Positions 38,874 to 47,090 of a DNA stretch of 64,000 bases are shown one piece after another (within the stretch, counting starts at the first letter, position 1; each line of letters opens with the position of its first letter). Below the pieces are notes generated by a model, which saw nothing but the letters and a program-made list of their open reading frames with translations, ran no database searches and was not told where the DNA came from. The stretch spans positions 38,207 through 102,206 of the forward strand of contig JADCJC010000030.1 in assembly GCA_020247395.1 (NCBI GenBank), read 5' to 3'. A program made the position numbers and the translations under genes. The DNA comes from Rhodocyclaceae bacterium. Lineage in GTDB: Bacteria > Pseudomonadota > Gammaproteobacteria > Burkholderiales > Usitatibacteraceae.

Positions 38874-38930
38874 GGAACTTCAATAAAAACCTACTGCGCG
38901 GGCGAATCTGTCAGTTCCGGTGCTCGCCGT
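38874..38930. repeat. Diverged inverted copy of the 54-bp repeat
   Basis: The sequence GGGAACTTCAATAAAAACC (38874-38892) and the following bases resemble, in inverse orientation, the repeat at 38944-39051, whose complement reads GGGAACTTCTAAAAACC. Later matches include CGGGCGAA near CGGGTGAA and TGTCAGT near TGGCAGT. It is an older, damaged member of the same element. Confidence 0.5.
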
Positions 38931-38943
38931 ACACTGGGTACGT

Positions 38944-39051
38944 GTCCGCTCCTCACTGCCAACTTCACCCGCTCGCGACGGTTTTTAGAAGTTCCCTGTC
39001 CGCTCCTCACTGCCAACTTCACCCGCTCGCGACGGTTTTTAGAAGTTCCCT
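38944..39051. repeat. 54-bp perfect tandem duplication downstream of ruvA
   Basis: Two identical copies (38944-38997 and 38998-39051) lie head to tail. Each starts with GTCCGCTCCTCACTGCC and ends with TTTTTAGAAGTTCCCT. The second copy covers two bases of the ruvA stop codon (TAG, complement of 39050-39052). No sequence difference between the copies is visible, so the duplication is recent or kept uniform. Confidence 0.9.
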
Positions 39052-39643
39052 AACCCTTTGAGAGTGACTTTAGCGCCAGTCGAATAGCATCCGAGAGACT
39101 CGCCTCGGCGGGTAGCGCTTTGACGGCTAACAACGCCTCTTTTTCGCTGTACCCCAACCCGAGCAAAGCGTTTAGTACATCCGCGTTGATCGACAGCGCT
39201 ACCGTTGTGCTGCCGCCACCACCAATTGCTACCCCCTGGTCGACCTTGAATTTGTCCTTGAGTTCGAGCAGCAGCCGCTCGGCGGTCTTCTTGCCGATGC
39301 CGGGAATATTGGTGAGCCGATCGGTTTCCTGCATGGCGACCGCCACTGCAAGATCGTTCACACTCAGCCCCGACAGAAGCGCCAGCGCGACCTTCGGCCC
39401 CACCCCACTCACCTTGATGAGCGAGCGGAATGCGGCGCGCTCGGATTCGCTACCAAAGCCAAATAGTAGATGGGCATCCTCGCGCACCACGAGGTGGGTA
39501 AACAGCACCACTTTTTCGCCGATACGCGGCAGGTTGTAAAAGGTCGACATCGGCACGTCGATATCGTAACCAACGCCGTTGGCATCGACCTGCACTTGCG
39601 GCGGGTTCTTTTCGAGCAATGTTCCTGCGATACGTCCGATCAT
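39050..39643 (-). CDS. ruvA: Holliday junction DNA-binding protein RuvA
   Basis: RuvA (197 residues) forms the tetramer that binds the four-way junction. It begins [31 protein letters not shown] and has the helix-hairpin-helix segments ([42 protein letters not shown]) and the C-terminal RuvB-binding domain ([18 protein letters not shown]). It is separated from ruvC by a dead DUF559 gene and from ruvB by repeats and a DUF4442 gene. Confidence 0.97.
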   Translation of the reverse strand: MIGRIAGTLLEKNPPQVQVDANGVGYDIDVPMSTFYNLPRIGEKVVLFTHLVVREDAHLLFGFGSESERAAFRSLIKVSGVGPKVALALLSGLSVNDLAVAVAMQETDRLTNIPGIGKKTAERLLLELKDKFKVDQGVAIGGGGSTTVALSINADVLNALLGLGYSEKEALLAVKALPAEASLSDAIRLALKSLSKG

Positions 39644-39816
39644 GTGATGTTTACCTTGCGTACGATAAGTTTATGGGTTTCCGTTCCTGCTTCTGCGCCC
39701 CCATCCCTAGCTTCCCCACCGTGCAGGAAAGGAATAGGCCATGCCTCACCGTTCATACGCCTCGCGCTCCAAGGGAGGAGCCGGGGGTTATTGTGCATAC
39801 GGCGACCCCGCAAAAT
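39644..39816. other. Spacer with CCCC/GGGG-type repeats downstream of the DUF559 remnant
   Basis: No gene is visible. The stretch contains pyrimidine- and purine-rich blocks such as CCCCCATCCC, CTTCCCC, GGAAAGG, CTCCAAGGGAGGAG and CCGGGGG. Similar GC-rich short repeats often accompany DUF559 genes in proteobacteria, which fits the adjacent remnant. Confidence 0.4.
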
Positions 39817-40161
39817 TTACAAGAGGGTTTCACCAACACTGTCCAACTCTTCCAGCACGGCGTTGTTCCAAAATTGCCACAGACGAAATCCCGATGTCAC
39901 CACAAATGCGTTTCTTGCCACATCATCTGCGGCTTGAGCAATATGCTGAGCACCATCATGCTTGATGACAAGCTGTGCCTACAGCAGACCACGTCGGCAA
40001 TGTCGCGACACACCGCTTTCGACGAAAACCGAGGCCATGCACCCGTTTTGCACCCGTTCATCACGAACTAGGTGCAAAACGGCTTGTTCTGCGGCCGTCA
40101 TGTTGCACCGCAAGTACCTTGCGTTTGCCGCGATGGTGTGCGTTGAATGACCTATCATCAT
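39817..40161 (-). pseudogene. Frameshifted DUF559 (endonuclease-like) gene between ruvC and ruvA
   Basis: The minus strand starts with ATG overlapping the ruvC stop (ATGA) and encodes NARYLRCNMTAAEQAVLHLVR, the typical start of DUF559 proteins. It then loses frame. The segment DIADVVC appears in a second frame and AQLVIKHDGAQH...NAFVVTSGFRLWQFWNNAVLEELDSVGETLL in a third, ending at 39817-39819. DUF559 proteins normally read IADFVC...LVIE.DG.QH...GYRV.RFWNN.VL in one frame. At least two frameshifts are needed to restore it, so it is a dead gene. Confidence 0.78.
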
Positions 40162-40676
40162 TTCACCAGTCTCCCGCCCTTGACGCGATACCCCTTGGTA
40201 CTCATTGCTCCCACCAAACCACCGTGCGCGTGGCAAATCGCGCAAGCAAGCGCGTCAGCAGCATCGGCGCTGGGGTTCGACGGTAGCTTTAGCAGCCGCT
40301 TCACCATCTCCTGTACCTGCTCTTTCTGCGCATGACCGTTTCCCACTACCGCTTGTTTGACCTGCAAAGCCGTGTATTCAGAGACGGGCAAATCGCTCAA
40401 CACTGCGCCGCAGATCGCCGCGCCGCGCGCCTGGCCGAGTAGCAGGGTCGACTGCGGGTTAACGTTGACAAACACTTTCTCCACGGCGACCTCGGTCGGA
40501 GCGTAGAGTCGTATCACTTCATACACTGAATTGAGAATGTTCTTCAGCCGATTCGGTAGCTCGCCATCCGGCGACTTGATACATCCGCTCGCCACATAGC
40601 TGAGTCCGCTGCCGCGTTTCTCGATTACGCCATATCCAGTCACCCTGAGGCCGGGGTCTAGGCCAAGTATGCGCAT
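40158..40676 (-). CDS. ruvC: Crossover junction endodeoxyribonuclease RuvC
   Basis: RuvC (172 residues) cuts Holliday junctions. The catalytic acidic residues are visible in [15 protein letters not shown] (D7), VAVEKVFVN and the C-terminal [12 protein letters not shown]. It follows the YbjQ-type gene by eight bases. Downstream on the same strand is a decayed DUF559 gene, then ruvA. Confidence 0.97.
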   Translation of the reverse strand: MRILGLDPGLRVTGYGVIEKRGSGLSYVASGCIKSPDGELPNRLKNILNSVYEVIRLYAPTEVAVEKVFVNVNPQSTLLLGQARGAAICGAVLSDLPVSEYTALQVKQAVVGNGHAQKEQVQEMVKRLLKLPSNPSADAADALACAICHAHGGLVGAMSTKGYRVKGGRLVK

Positions 40677-40684
40677 ACTGGCGT

Positions 40685-41011
40685 TCAGGCGTCCTCATAG
40701 ACAACAGCGGTACCGGTCACACTCACCATGACCATGCCCTTACCCGATCCGTGGATCACGTAATTCACTGTTGTGCCAATGATGGCGTTTGCCCCGACAT
40801 GTTCGGCACCTTGCATGGCACCGCGCAGCGCATTGTCTCGTACACTGGGGATGGCCTTGTGATACGCGTCGGCAAACCCCGGAGCAGGCTTATCCGGCGA
40901 CGCGGTCGCCATCAGCGCGACCTCGGCACTTGCCTCTCCGGTGACGATCCCCAGGTACTTGGTGATACGTTTGCCTTCAAGACTTGAGGTGGTGGCAATC
41001 AGAACGGACAC
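40685..41011 (-). CDS. YbjQ/UPF0145 family protein
   Basis: The 108-residue protein belongs to the YbjQ (DUF74) family, with [50 protein letters not shown] and [11 protein letters not shown]. The fold is a small pentamer; the function is unknown, and heavy-metal binding has been suggested for relatives. It lies between yebC (14 bases) and ruvC (8 bases) and is probably in the same operon. Confidence 0.88.
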   Translation of the reverse strand: MSVLIATTSSLEGKRITKYLGIVTGEASAEVALMATASPDKPAPGFADAYHKAIPSVRDNALRGAMQGAEHVGANAIIGTTVNYVIHGSGKGMVMVSVTGTAVVYEDA

Positions 41012-41025
41012 GCGAGATCCCCAGT

Positions 41026-41757
41026 CTATTCCGGCAGGTCAAGCACGGCAGATGTATACACTTCCTGCACGTCGTCCAGCGCTTCGATCGCGTCGATTAA
41101 CTTCTGCATCTTGACGGCATCATCGCCGACAAGTTCGGTTTCGTTCTGCGCTTTCATCGTCACTTCGCCGAACTCTGCCTTGAATCCGGCTTTCTCCAGT
41201 GCCGCCTTCACATTCGAAAACTCATAAGGGCCGGTGATAACTTCGAAGGATCCATCACTATTGGTGATGATGTCTTCCGCCCCTGCTTCCAATGCGGCTT
41301 CCATCAATTTTTCCTCGCTGCTACCCGGCGCAAACAACAACGTACCGCAGTGCTTGAACAGGAATGCCACCGAGCCCTCAGTGCCAAAGTTGCCGCCGTA
41401 CTTGGAGAACGCGTGCCTTACTTCGGCGACTGTCCGCACGCGGTTGTCGGTCATACAATCAACAATAATCGCCGCGCCACCGATGCCGTAACCTTCGTAA
41501 CGGATTTCTTCATAGTTCACCCCCTCCAGATCACCGGAACCGCGCTTGACGGCGCGCTCAACGGTATCTTTCGGCATATTGTTCTCGTACGCCTTGTCCG
41601 TCGCCAAACGTAGGCGCGGATTGGTGCCGGGGTCACCGCCACCAAGGCGTGCAGCAACCGTAATTTCCTTAATTAGGCGCGTAAAAATCTTACCGCGTTT
41701 GGCGTCTTGGCGGCCTTTGCGGTGTTGGATGTTTGCCCATTTACTATGTCCAGCCAT
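41026..41757 (-). CDS. yebC: YebC/PmpR family protein
   Basis: The 243-residue protein starts [32 protein letters not shown] and has the three-domain YebC/TACO1 architecture with [40 protein letters not shown] and the C-terminal [10 protein letters not shown]. YebC proteins were named as DNA-binding regulators; newer work ties the family to translation of difficult peptide stretches. It commonly precedes ruvC, as here. The ATG at 41757 is the conserved start; the longer frame adds six residues. Confidence 0.96.
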   Translation of the reverse strand: MAGHSKWANIQHRKGRQDAKRGKIFTRLIKEITVAARLGGGDPGTNPRLRLATDKAYENNMPKDTVERAVKRGSGDLEGVNYEEIRYEGYGIGGAAIIVDCMTDNRVRTVAEVRHAFSKYGGNFGTEGSVAFLFKHCGTLLFAPGSSEEKLMEAALEAGAEDIITNSDGSFEVITGPYEFSNVKAALEKAGFKAEFGEVTMKAQNETELVGDDAVKMQKLIDAIEALDDVQEVYTSAVLDLPE

Positions 41758-42034
41758 GTTCCTGTTTCCTCTCAATTCCTATGGCGAGTCGCTCACAATC
41801 GCGTTGTTGCGGTCGCTCCGCGGGCTCGTCACTACGCGTCTCAGTGGCTTCCTCGCCCTCGGTTTGCCACGCCAAGCACTTGCCTTGCTTGGCCGCCTTT
41901 GCGCTAAACCGCCGCCCGAATGACCACCTGAGGGTGCGCCTGAGAGTCTCCGCTTCGATATCGCGCAAATTCCAATGTGCAATGTTAACATTCACTCACA
42001 TAGCAACCCAAGCCAGAGCTATTGAAAGCGCACC

Positions 42035-43528
42035 ATGTCGGAACCCCTGCTGATCGCCAAATCCAGCGACAAATCTCAGACGCCACTGGCCATTCTGCCG
42101 AATATGGCGAATCGCCATGGGTTGATCGCCGGCGCGACGGGTACGGGCAAGACAGTCACGCTTCAGGTGCTAGCCGAACAGTTTTCAAACGCGGGGATTC
42201 CCGTCTTCATGGCGGACGTCAAGGGCGACCTCACCGGCATTTCGCAGCCGGGCAAACCACATCCGAAAGTTGATGAGCGCCGCAAACAGCTCGGCTTGGA
42301 ATTCACGCCCGCTGCCTGCCCGACGACGGTGTGGGATGTATTTGGCGAACAGGGTCACCCGGTGCGCGCCACGATTTCCGAAATGGGGCCGTTGCTGTTG
42401 TCACGCATCTTTAACTTGAACGACACCCAAGAAGGCGTCCTTGCGCTTGTCTTTAAGATCGCCGACGACAATGGCCTGTTGCTGCTTGACCTGAAGGATC
42501 TCCGCGCAGCGTTATCCTACGTCGGGGAAAACGCCAGCCAATTTACGACCGACTACGGCAATATTTCGCCCGCTTCAATTGGCGCGATCCAGCGTGGACT
42601 GTTGGCGCTTGAACAGCAAGGTGGTAATCAGTTTTTTGGCGAACCCGCGCTTGCACTCGATGACCTCATGCAGACGGACAACGGCAAAGGCGTGATCAAC
42701 ATCCTCGCCGCCGACAAGCTACTCTCTAGTCCGCGCCTGTACTCGACCTTTCTGCTGTGGATGCTCTCAGAGTTGTTTGAAAACCTGCCGGAAGTTGGCG
42801 ACCGGGACAAGCCAAAACTGGTATTCTTTTTTGACGAGGCGCACTTGCTGTTTAGCGAATCGCCGAGGGAACTGCTGGAAAAGATTGAACAAGTGGTACG
42901 GCTGGTTCGCTCAAAAGGGGTCGGCGTGTATTTCGTCACTCAGAACCCGCTCGATATTCCCGATACTGTCCTCGGTCAGCTTGGGAATCGCGTTCAACAC
43001 GCACTGCGCGCCTACACACCGCGAGATCAAAAAGCGGTGAAGGCCGCTGCCGAGACATTCCGCGCCAACCCGGCCATCTCAGTGGAGACCGTTATCACGG
43101 AACTCGGCGTCGGTGAGGCGCTCGTCTCCTTTCTCGACGAAAAAGGGCGCCCAACGATGGTTGAGCGGGCATTCGTCTGCCCCCCCCAATCGCAGATCGG
43201 CCCAATTACGCCGGAGCAACGCTCAACACTGCTGCAAACGTCACTGGTGGCCGGTGTCTACGAAAAGGCGGTGGATCGGGAGTCGGCGTTTGAAAAACTG
43301 CGCGGTCGCCAGGGTGACGTCGGCTCGATATCGCCGTCCGCTGCCGGCGGATTGAGTGACATGCTTGGCAAAGTCGGCCTGCCGGGCATGGGTGGTGGTG
43401 GAGGCGGGTCGACCCGCGAAGGCGTAGTTGAGGCTGCGATAAAATCTGCCGCGCGAGCGATGGCTTCCGAAGCGGGACGAAGAATCATCCGTGGCGTACT
43501 CGGTTCCATTCTTGGCGGACGACGTTAG
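42035..43528 (+). CDS. yjgR: YjgR-type HerA/VirB4-like ATPase (DUF853)
   Basis: The 497-residue ATPase has Walker [34 protein letters not shown], a Walker [14 protein letters not shown] and an arginine-containing C-terminal part ([38 protein letters not shown]). This matches the YjgR/DUF853 family of helicase-like ATPases; the biological role is unknown. The C-terminus has a glycine-rich linker (GMGGGGGGS) and a basic helix. Start ATG 42035 matches the family N-terminus. Confidence 0.93.
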   Translation: MSEPLLIAKSSDKSQTPLAILPNMANRHGLIAGATGTGKTVTLQVLAEQFSNAGIPVFMADVKGDLTGISQPGKPHPKVDERRKQLGLEFTPAACPTTVWDVFGEQGHPVRATISEMGPLLLSRIFNLNDTQEGVLALVFKIADDNGLLLLDLKDLRAALSYVGENASQFTTDYGNISPASIGAIQRGLLALEQQGGNQFFGEPALALDDLMQTDNGKGVINILAADKLLSSPRLYSTFLLWMLSELFENLPEVGDRDKPKLVFFFDEAHLLFSESPRELLEKIEQVVRLVRSKGVGVYFVTQNPLDIPDTVLGQLGNRVQHALRAYTPRDQKAVKAAAETFRANPAISVETVITELGVGEALVSFLDEKGRPTMVERAFVCPPQSQIGPITPEQRSTLLQTSLVAGVYEKAVDRESAFEKLRGRQGDVGSISPSAAGGLSDMLGKVGLPGMGGGGGGSTREGVVEAAIKSAARAMASEAGRRIIRGVLGSILGGRR

Positions 43529-43585
43529 GGTTTAGTTTTCGAAACAATGTTTGGTTGTCGATGTGATGCGACCTAGGAGATAGCG

Positions 43586-44164
43586 ATGCCAAAACCAGAA
43601 CCGGGCGAGCGCCGCCGCGCCATCCTGCAGTCACTGGCTGAAATGCTTGAGCAGCCAAAGGGCGAAAAAATCACTACTGCCCTGTTGGCCAAGAAACTCG
43701 ATGTATCCGAAGCGGCGTTGTATCGCCACTTTGCCTCCAAAGCGCAGATGTTCGAGGGACTCATCGAGTTCATCGAAGAAACCGTGTTTTCTCTGGTGAA
43801 CAAGATCCAAATTGAGGAGACCGACGGCCTAAAACAGGTGGAGGCCACCGTCGCGATGCTGCTGAACTTCGCGCAGAAAAACATAGGCATGACCCGTGTG
43901 CTCATTGGTGATGCACTGGTCAATGAGGATGAACGCCTGCACGTAAGGATGAACCAGTTACACGATCGATTAGAGGCCTCCCTGCGCCAAAGTGCGCGGC
44001 TCGCGGCGACCAACGGTCAGTTGCATGCATCACTAGATCCGACTGCGTATGCCAATGCGATCATGTCGTTTGTGATTGGCCGTTGGCATCAATTTGCAAA
44101 ATCTGGCTACAAGCGGTCACCTACAGAAATGTGGCCCGCACAGTGGCCCGTATTTGCCGGTTAA
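43586..44164 (+). CDS. slmA: Nucleoid occlusion factor SlmA (TetR-like)
   Basis: SlmA (192 residues) binds specific DNA sites over the nucleoid and blocks FtsZ assembly there. It has a TetR-type DNA-binding domain (ERRRAILQSLAEMLEQPKGEKITTALLAKKLDVSEAALYRHFASKAQMFEGLIEFIEETVF) and an SlmA-type C-terminal half (AMLLNFAQKNIGMTRVLIGDALVNEDERLHVRMNQLHDRLEASLRQ). The full match to SlmA supports the name over a generic TetR repressor. It is 57 bases after yjgR. Confidence 0.93.
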   Translation: MPKPEPGERRRAILQSLAEMLEQPKGEKITTALLAKKLDVSEAALYRHFASKAQMFEGLIEFIEETVFSLVNKIQIEETDGLKQVEATVAMLLNFAQKNIGMTRVLIGDALVNEDERLHVRMNQLHDRLEASLRQSARLAATNGQLHASLDPTAYANAIMSFVIGRWHQFAKSGYKRSPTEMWPAQWPVFAG

Positions 44165-44170
44165 CCCATC

Positions 44171-44533
44171 ATGTCAATTTCGCAAGATCCCGTTGAAGCA
44201 CAACTTCAGGCATACAACGCCCGCGACATTGAGGCATTCATGGCTTGTTACACCAAAGACTGCGTGATTGAGGACGGGGATGGCACGCGCATCATGGCCG
44301 GCAGCGAACAAATGCGCGAACGTTATGTGAACTTGTTTGCAGGATCACCCAATTTGCATTGCGTACTGGTCAGCCGCATTCGCATTGGTGAGCATGTGAT
44401 GGACGAAGAACGCATTACCGGTCGACTCAGCACGGCGGAAGGCGAAACCCGCCACGCGGTGGCTGTATACAAGCTTCGTGGTGACAAGATCTGCCACGTC
44501 CGCTTTTATCGCGACCAGCAAAAATGGAGCTAA
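44171..44533 (+). CDS. SnoaL/NTF2-like protein
   Basis: The 120-residue protein has the nuclear-transport-factor-2 fold of SnoaL-like and steroid isomerase-like proteins: VEAQLQAYNARDIEAFMACYTKDCVIED at the N-terminus and AVYKLRGDKICHVRFYRD at the C-terminus. The substrate is unknown. It starts six bases after slmA, and its TAA overlaps a possible ATG of the next gene, so the three may be co-transcribed. Confidence 0.8.
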   Translation: MSISQDPVEAQLQAYNARDIEAFMACYTKDCVIEDGDGTRIMAGSEQMRERYVNLFAGSPNLHCVLVSRIRIGEHVMDEERITGRLSTAEGETRHAVAVYKLRGDKICHVRFYRDQQKWS

Positions 44534-45099
44534 TGATTGAGTCAGAGCGCCTGCTCTTAAGCCTGCCCGAAGCCAGACTTGCTCCTGCCGCATTGGACTT
44601 CCATTTACGCAACGCCGATCACTTGGCACCGTGGAGTCCTCCTCGACCCGCCGGGTTTGGCACCCTCGCCTTCTGGAATGAATACGTCGACAAGTCGCAA
44701 ATTGCCTTCCTCCAGGGTAGCGTGGTGCGCCTATGGATGCGCGAGAAGTCCGAGCCGGAACAGATCATCGGCAGTGTCGGATTTTCGCAAATTGTTCGCG
44801 GTCCGTTCTGTAACGCTGTACTCGGATATCAGATTGACCAAACTTTTGAAGGCAAGGGCCTCATGTCTGAGGCCCTTCGCCGAGGCATAAAATACGTCTT
44901 TGCCGAACAGAAGTTACACCGGATAAACGCGAACTATCGACCGGAGAATGTTCGCAGCGGCAGGCTGCTGGCTCGGCTTGGATTTCACACCGATGGTTTC
45001 GCGCCTAGCTACCTGTTTATCGACGGCAACTGGCGAGACCACATACAAACTTCGTTGATCAATGACGCTTTTCGACCTGAGTGGCTGATCACCAGCTGA
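44524..45099 (+). CDS. RimJ/RimL-type GNAT acetyltransferase
   Basis: The 191-residue protein follows the RimJ/RimL layout: ESERLLLSLPEARLAPAALDFHLRNADHLAPWSP, VGFSQIVRGPFCNAVLGYQIDQTFEGKGLMSEALRRGIKYVF and HRINANYRPENVRSGRLLARLGF. Such enzymes acetylate protein N-termini or small amines; the target is unknown. ATG 44524 overlaps the preceding gene; ATG 44533 forms a TAATG junction with GGAG four bases upstream and may be the true start. A terminator follows at 45120. Confidence 0.85.
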   Translation: MELMIESERLLLSLPEARLAPAALDFHLRNADHLAPWSPPRPAGFGTLAFWNEYVDKSQIAFLQGSVVRLWMREKSEPEQIIGSVGFSQIVRGPFCNAVLGYQIDQTFEGKGLMSEALRRGIKYVFAEQKLHRINANYRPENVRSGRLLARLGFHTDGFAPSYLFIDGNWRDHIQTSLINDAFRPEWLITS

Positions 45100-45119
45100 C
45101 GCTTCGAAGACGCCCAATA

Positions 45120-45146
45120 AAACAAGCCGCCTCAGGCGGCTTGTTT
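45120..45146. terminator. Bidirectional terminator between convergent genes
   Basis: AAACAAGCCGCC (45120-45131), a TCA loop and GGCGGCTTGTTT (45135-45146) make a perfect 12-bp stem with T-rich and A-rich ends. It separates the acetyltransferase gene from the sulfide dehydrogenase gene. Confidence 0.88.
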
Positions 45147-45171
45147 GCATCACGTTGAAGGCGGGAAAAAA

Positions 45172-46449
45172 CTAAGCCAGCGTATCGGCCCAGATGTTTT
45201 TTGCCCAGGTCATCGCATACTGCGCCTCAAGTTCGTTCGCCGCGCTCGACACGCCGCCCGAACCCGGCACGGTCTTCATGGTCTTGTCCTGCGTATCGTA
45301 CTTGTGCACCGACGCCACATGCACCACCTTGTCGGCGGATACAAACGAGTAACAGGTGTTGTTCAGTGTTGGCGATGAATTCGGCGCCTCACCGGCAAAC
45401 AACGCGACAATTGCCGCAGCGCAGGTTTTACCGTGGTTGTTGGCCATATGGGCAGACTTTGGCATTAACGGCGCAATTTGCAGTGCATCGCCGAGCAAAT
45501 GCACGCCCGGCACGTTCTTCGACTCGTAGGTCAGCCAGTTGACTTCACACCAGCGTTTGTTGGCGGTGATAAAGGGCTCTGCGATCTTGCCCGCTTTCAT
45601 TGGCGGCAATGCGTTGAGCACGTCTGCCTTAACCTCGCCAAACTCCAGTTTCGCGACAGAGGCCTTGGTATCCACATCGATCAACTTAGACGCATTACGA
45701 TACTCAACGATGCCACCGTACATCTCTGACCAGGCTTTTTTGAAGAGTCCAGCCTTTGACGTGACGTCAGGGTTCGCATCCAAGATCAGCACCTTAGACT
45801 TGGGCTTGAATTGTTTGAAGTACGCAGCGACCTGACAAGCACGTTCGTACGGTCCCGGTGGACAACGATATGGCGCTTCCGGAATTGCAATCGCGTAAAC
45901 ACCACCGTCGGGCATCGACTCAAGTTGCTTGCGCAGCGCTACGGTTTGCGGCCCGGCTTTCCAAGCATGGAAGTAGCGCGCTTGGGCATCGGCGTTATTC
46001 AGCCCCGGCAGCGCCTCATACATGAAGTCGATGCCGGGCGAAACAACAACCCGATCGTAGGGAAGTGCCTCGCCACCCGCGAGTCGGACCACTTTCTTCT
46101 CGACATCGATCGCAACAGCTTCGCCGCGCAGCACCTTGACCCCGTACTTCGATTGAAGCGCGGCGTAGCTCATGGTGATGTCTTCGATCTTCTGCGACCC
46201 ACCCAGCACCAAGTTAGAGATCGGACACGAGACGAAGTTGGGGTTTCTCTCAACGACCGTGACATCAATACTTGGCTCCCACATCTTGATGTACTTGGCG
46301 ACGGTTGCACCGCCGTAGCCGCCGCCCACCACCACGACTTTGGGTTTGGCGACACCACCGACACTGGCGCAACCGACCATGCCAGTTACTGCTGACAAGC
46401 CAGCCGCTGCGCTGGTGACCTTGAGAAAATTACGACGTGTATTTTTCAT
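45172..46449 (-). CDS. fccB: Flavocytochrome c sulfide dehydrogenase, flavoprotein subunit
   Basis: The 425-residue protein has a Tat-type signal (RRNFLK near residue 5), an FAD-binding VVVGGGYGGATVAKYI and the Fcc signatures. C75 in NFVSCPISN aligns with the cysteine that binds FAD covalently in known enzymes. C196 (YRCPPGPYE) and C301 (RWCEVN) align with the redox disulfide. The enzyme oxidises sulfide and passes electrons to its cytochrome c partner. ATG 46449 is chosen because the Tat signal starts there. It lies 10 bases after the cytochrome gene. Confidence 0.93.
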   Translation of the reverse strand: MKNTRRNFLKVTSAAAGLSAVTGMVGCASVGGVAKPKVVVVGGGYGGATVAKYIKMWEPSIDVTVVERNPNFVSCPISNLVLGGSQKIEDITMSYAALQSKYGVKVLRGEAVAIDVEKKVVRLAGGEALPYDRVVVSPGIDFMYEALPGLNNADAQARYFHAWKAGPQTVALRKQLESMPDGGVYAIAIPEAPYRCPPGPYERACQVAAYFKQFKPKSKVLILDANPDVTSKAGLFKKAWSEMYGGIVEYRNASKLIDVDTKASVAKLEFGEVKADVLNALPPMKAGKIAEPFITANKRWCEVNWLTYESKNVPGVHLLGDALQIAPLMPKSAHMANNHGKTCAAAIVALFAGEAPNSSPTLNNTCYSFVSADKVVHVASVHKYDTQDKTMKTVPGSGGVSSAANELEAQYAMTWAKNIWADTLA

Positions 46450-46459
46450 GTCCGCCCCC

Positions 46460-46849
46460 CTACCGCTTTTGCGCAGCGAAGTAGTCCGCCATAGCGGCAA
46501 TTTCGGCGTCGGTGTAGCCCTTCGCAATCTGGTGCATCAGGGTAGCTTCGCGTTTGCCTTCTTTGAAGCTCTTCATCTGGATGATGAAGTAGTCGCGATT
46601 AAGGCCCGCCAGACCGGCAATCGCACCGCCAGCAGAGACGCCGTTGGTTCCGTGACAGGACGAACAAGTCGCCGACATCGAACGTACGCCGGTCGGCGTC
46701 AGGTTCGACGGCGCGAATGCAGGTGTCGGCGGTGGCGTCGGCGCAATGGGCGCCACCGTTGGCGCGGGTGCAGCAGGTACTGCGGGCGCTTGTGCGAGCG
46801 AAGGACCCGCCGCAAGAAGGCTTGTCAATAGCGCGATCGTGGTTCTCAT
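46460..46849 (-). CDS. fccA: Monohaem cytochrome c, probable FccA partner
   Basis: The 129-residue protein has a Sec signal (IALLTSLLAAGPSLAQA), a Pro/Ala-rich linker of about 30 residues and one class I haem site (CSSCH) with a distal Met in QMKSFKEGKR. It ends in the typical helix TDAEIAAMADYFAAQ. The position just before the flavoprotein subunit suggests a two-subunit flavocytochrome c. Classical FccA has two haems, so this is a single-haem variant. Confidence 0.88.
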   Translation of the reverse strand: MRTTIALLTSLLAAGPSLAQAPAVPAAPAPTVAPIAPTPPPTPAFAPSNLTPTGVRSMSATCSSCHGTNGVSAGGAIAGLAGLNRDYFIIQMKSFKEGKREATLMHQIAKGYTDAEIAAMADYFAAQKR

Positions 46850-47039
46850 GATTCTCCTCGTTATCTAGGTCTTTTTGTATGGCTCGGCAACGAATCCACA
46901 GAAGCCGCGAGGACATCACGGCGTCAGTTTCACTTCCTCCACTACTCTACTTCACAACACGGTGAAGCGCAAAACAACCGGCTACCATCCACCACACGCC
47001 CTCGCCGGGATATCAAAGCAAGCCGGGCTTGGCAAACAA

Positions 47040-47064
47040 AACGCCCGACACGCAGTCGGGCGTT
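47040..47064 (-). terminator. Terminator after clpA
   Basis: AACGCCCGA (47040-47048) and TCGGGCGTT (47056-47064) form a perfect 9-bp stem. Read on the minus strand it is followed by TTTGTTT. It lies 26 bases beyond the clpA stop. Confidence 0.75.
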
Positions 47065-47090
47065 ATTGTTCAACTTCTCACTTGAACGGC

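Noticed and set aside
38811..39053. Possible gene of 80 codons with an internal 18-residue duplication
   Set aside because: The frame exists only because the 54-bp repeat is a multiple of three; no start signal or family support.
39619..40071. 150-codon plus-strand frame across the ruvA-ruvC gap
   Set aside because: It is antisense to the DUF559 remnant and has no motif or ribosome site of its own.
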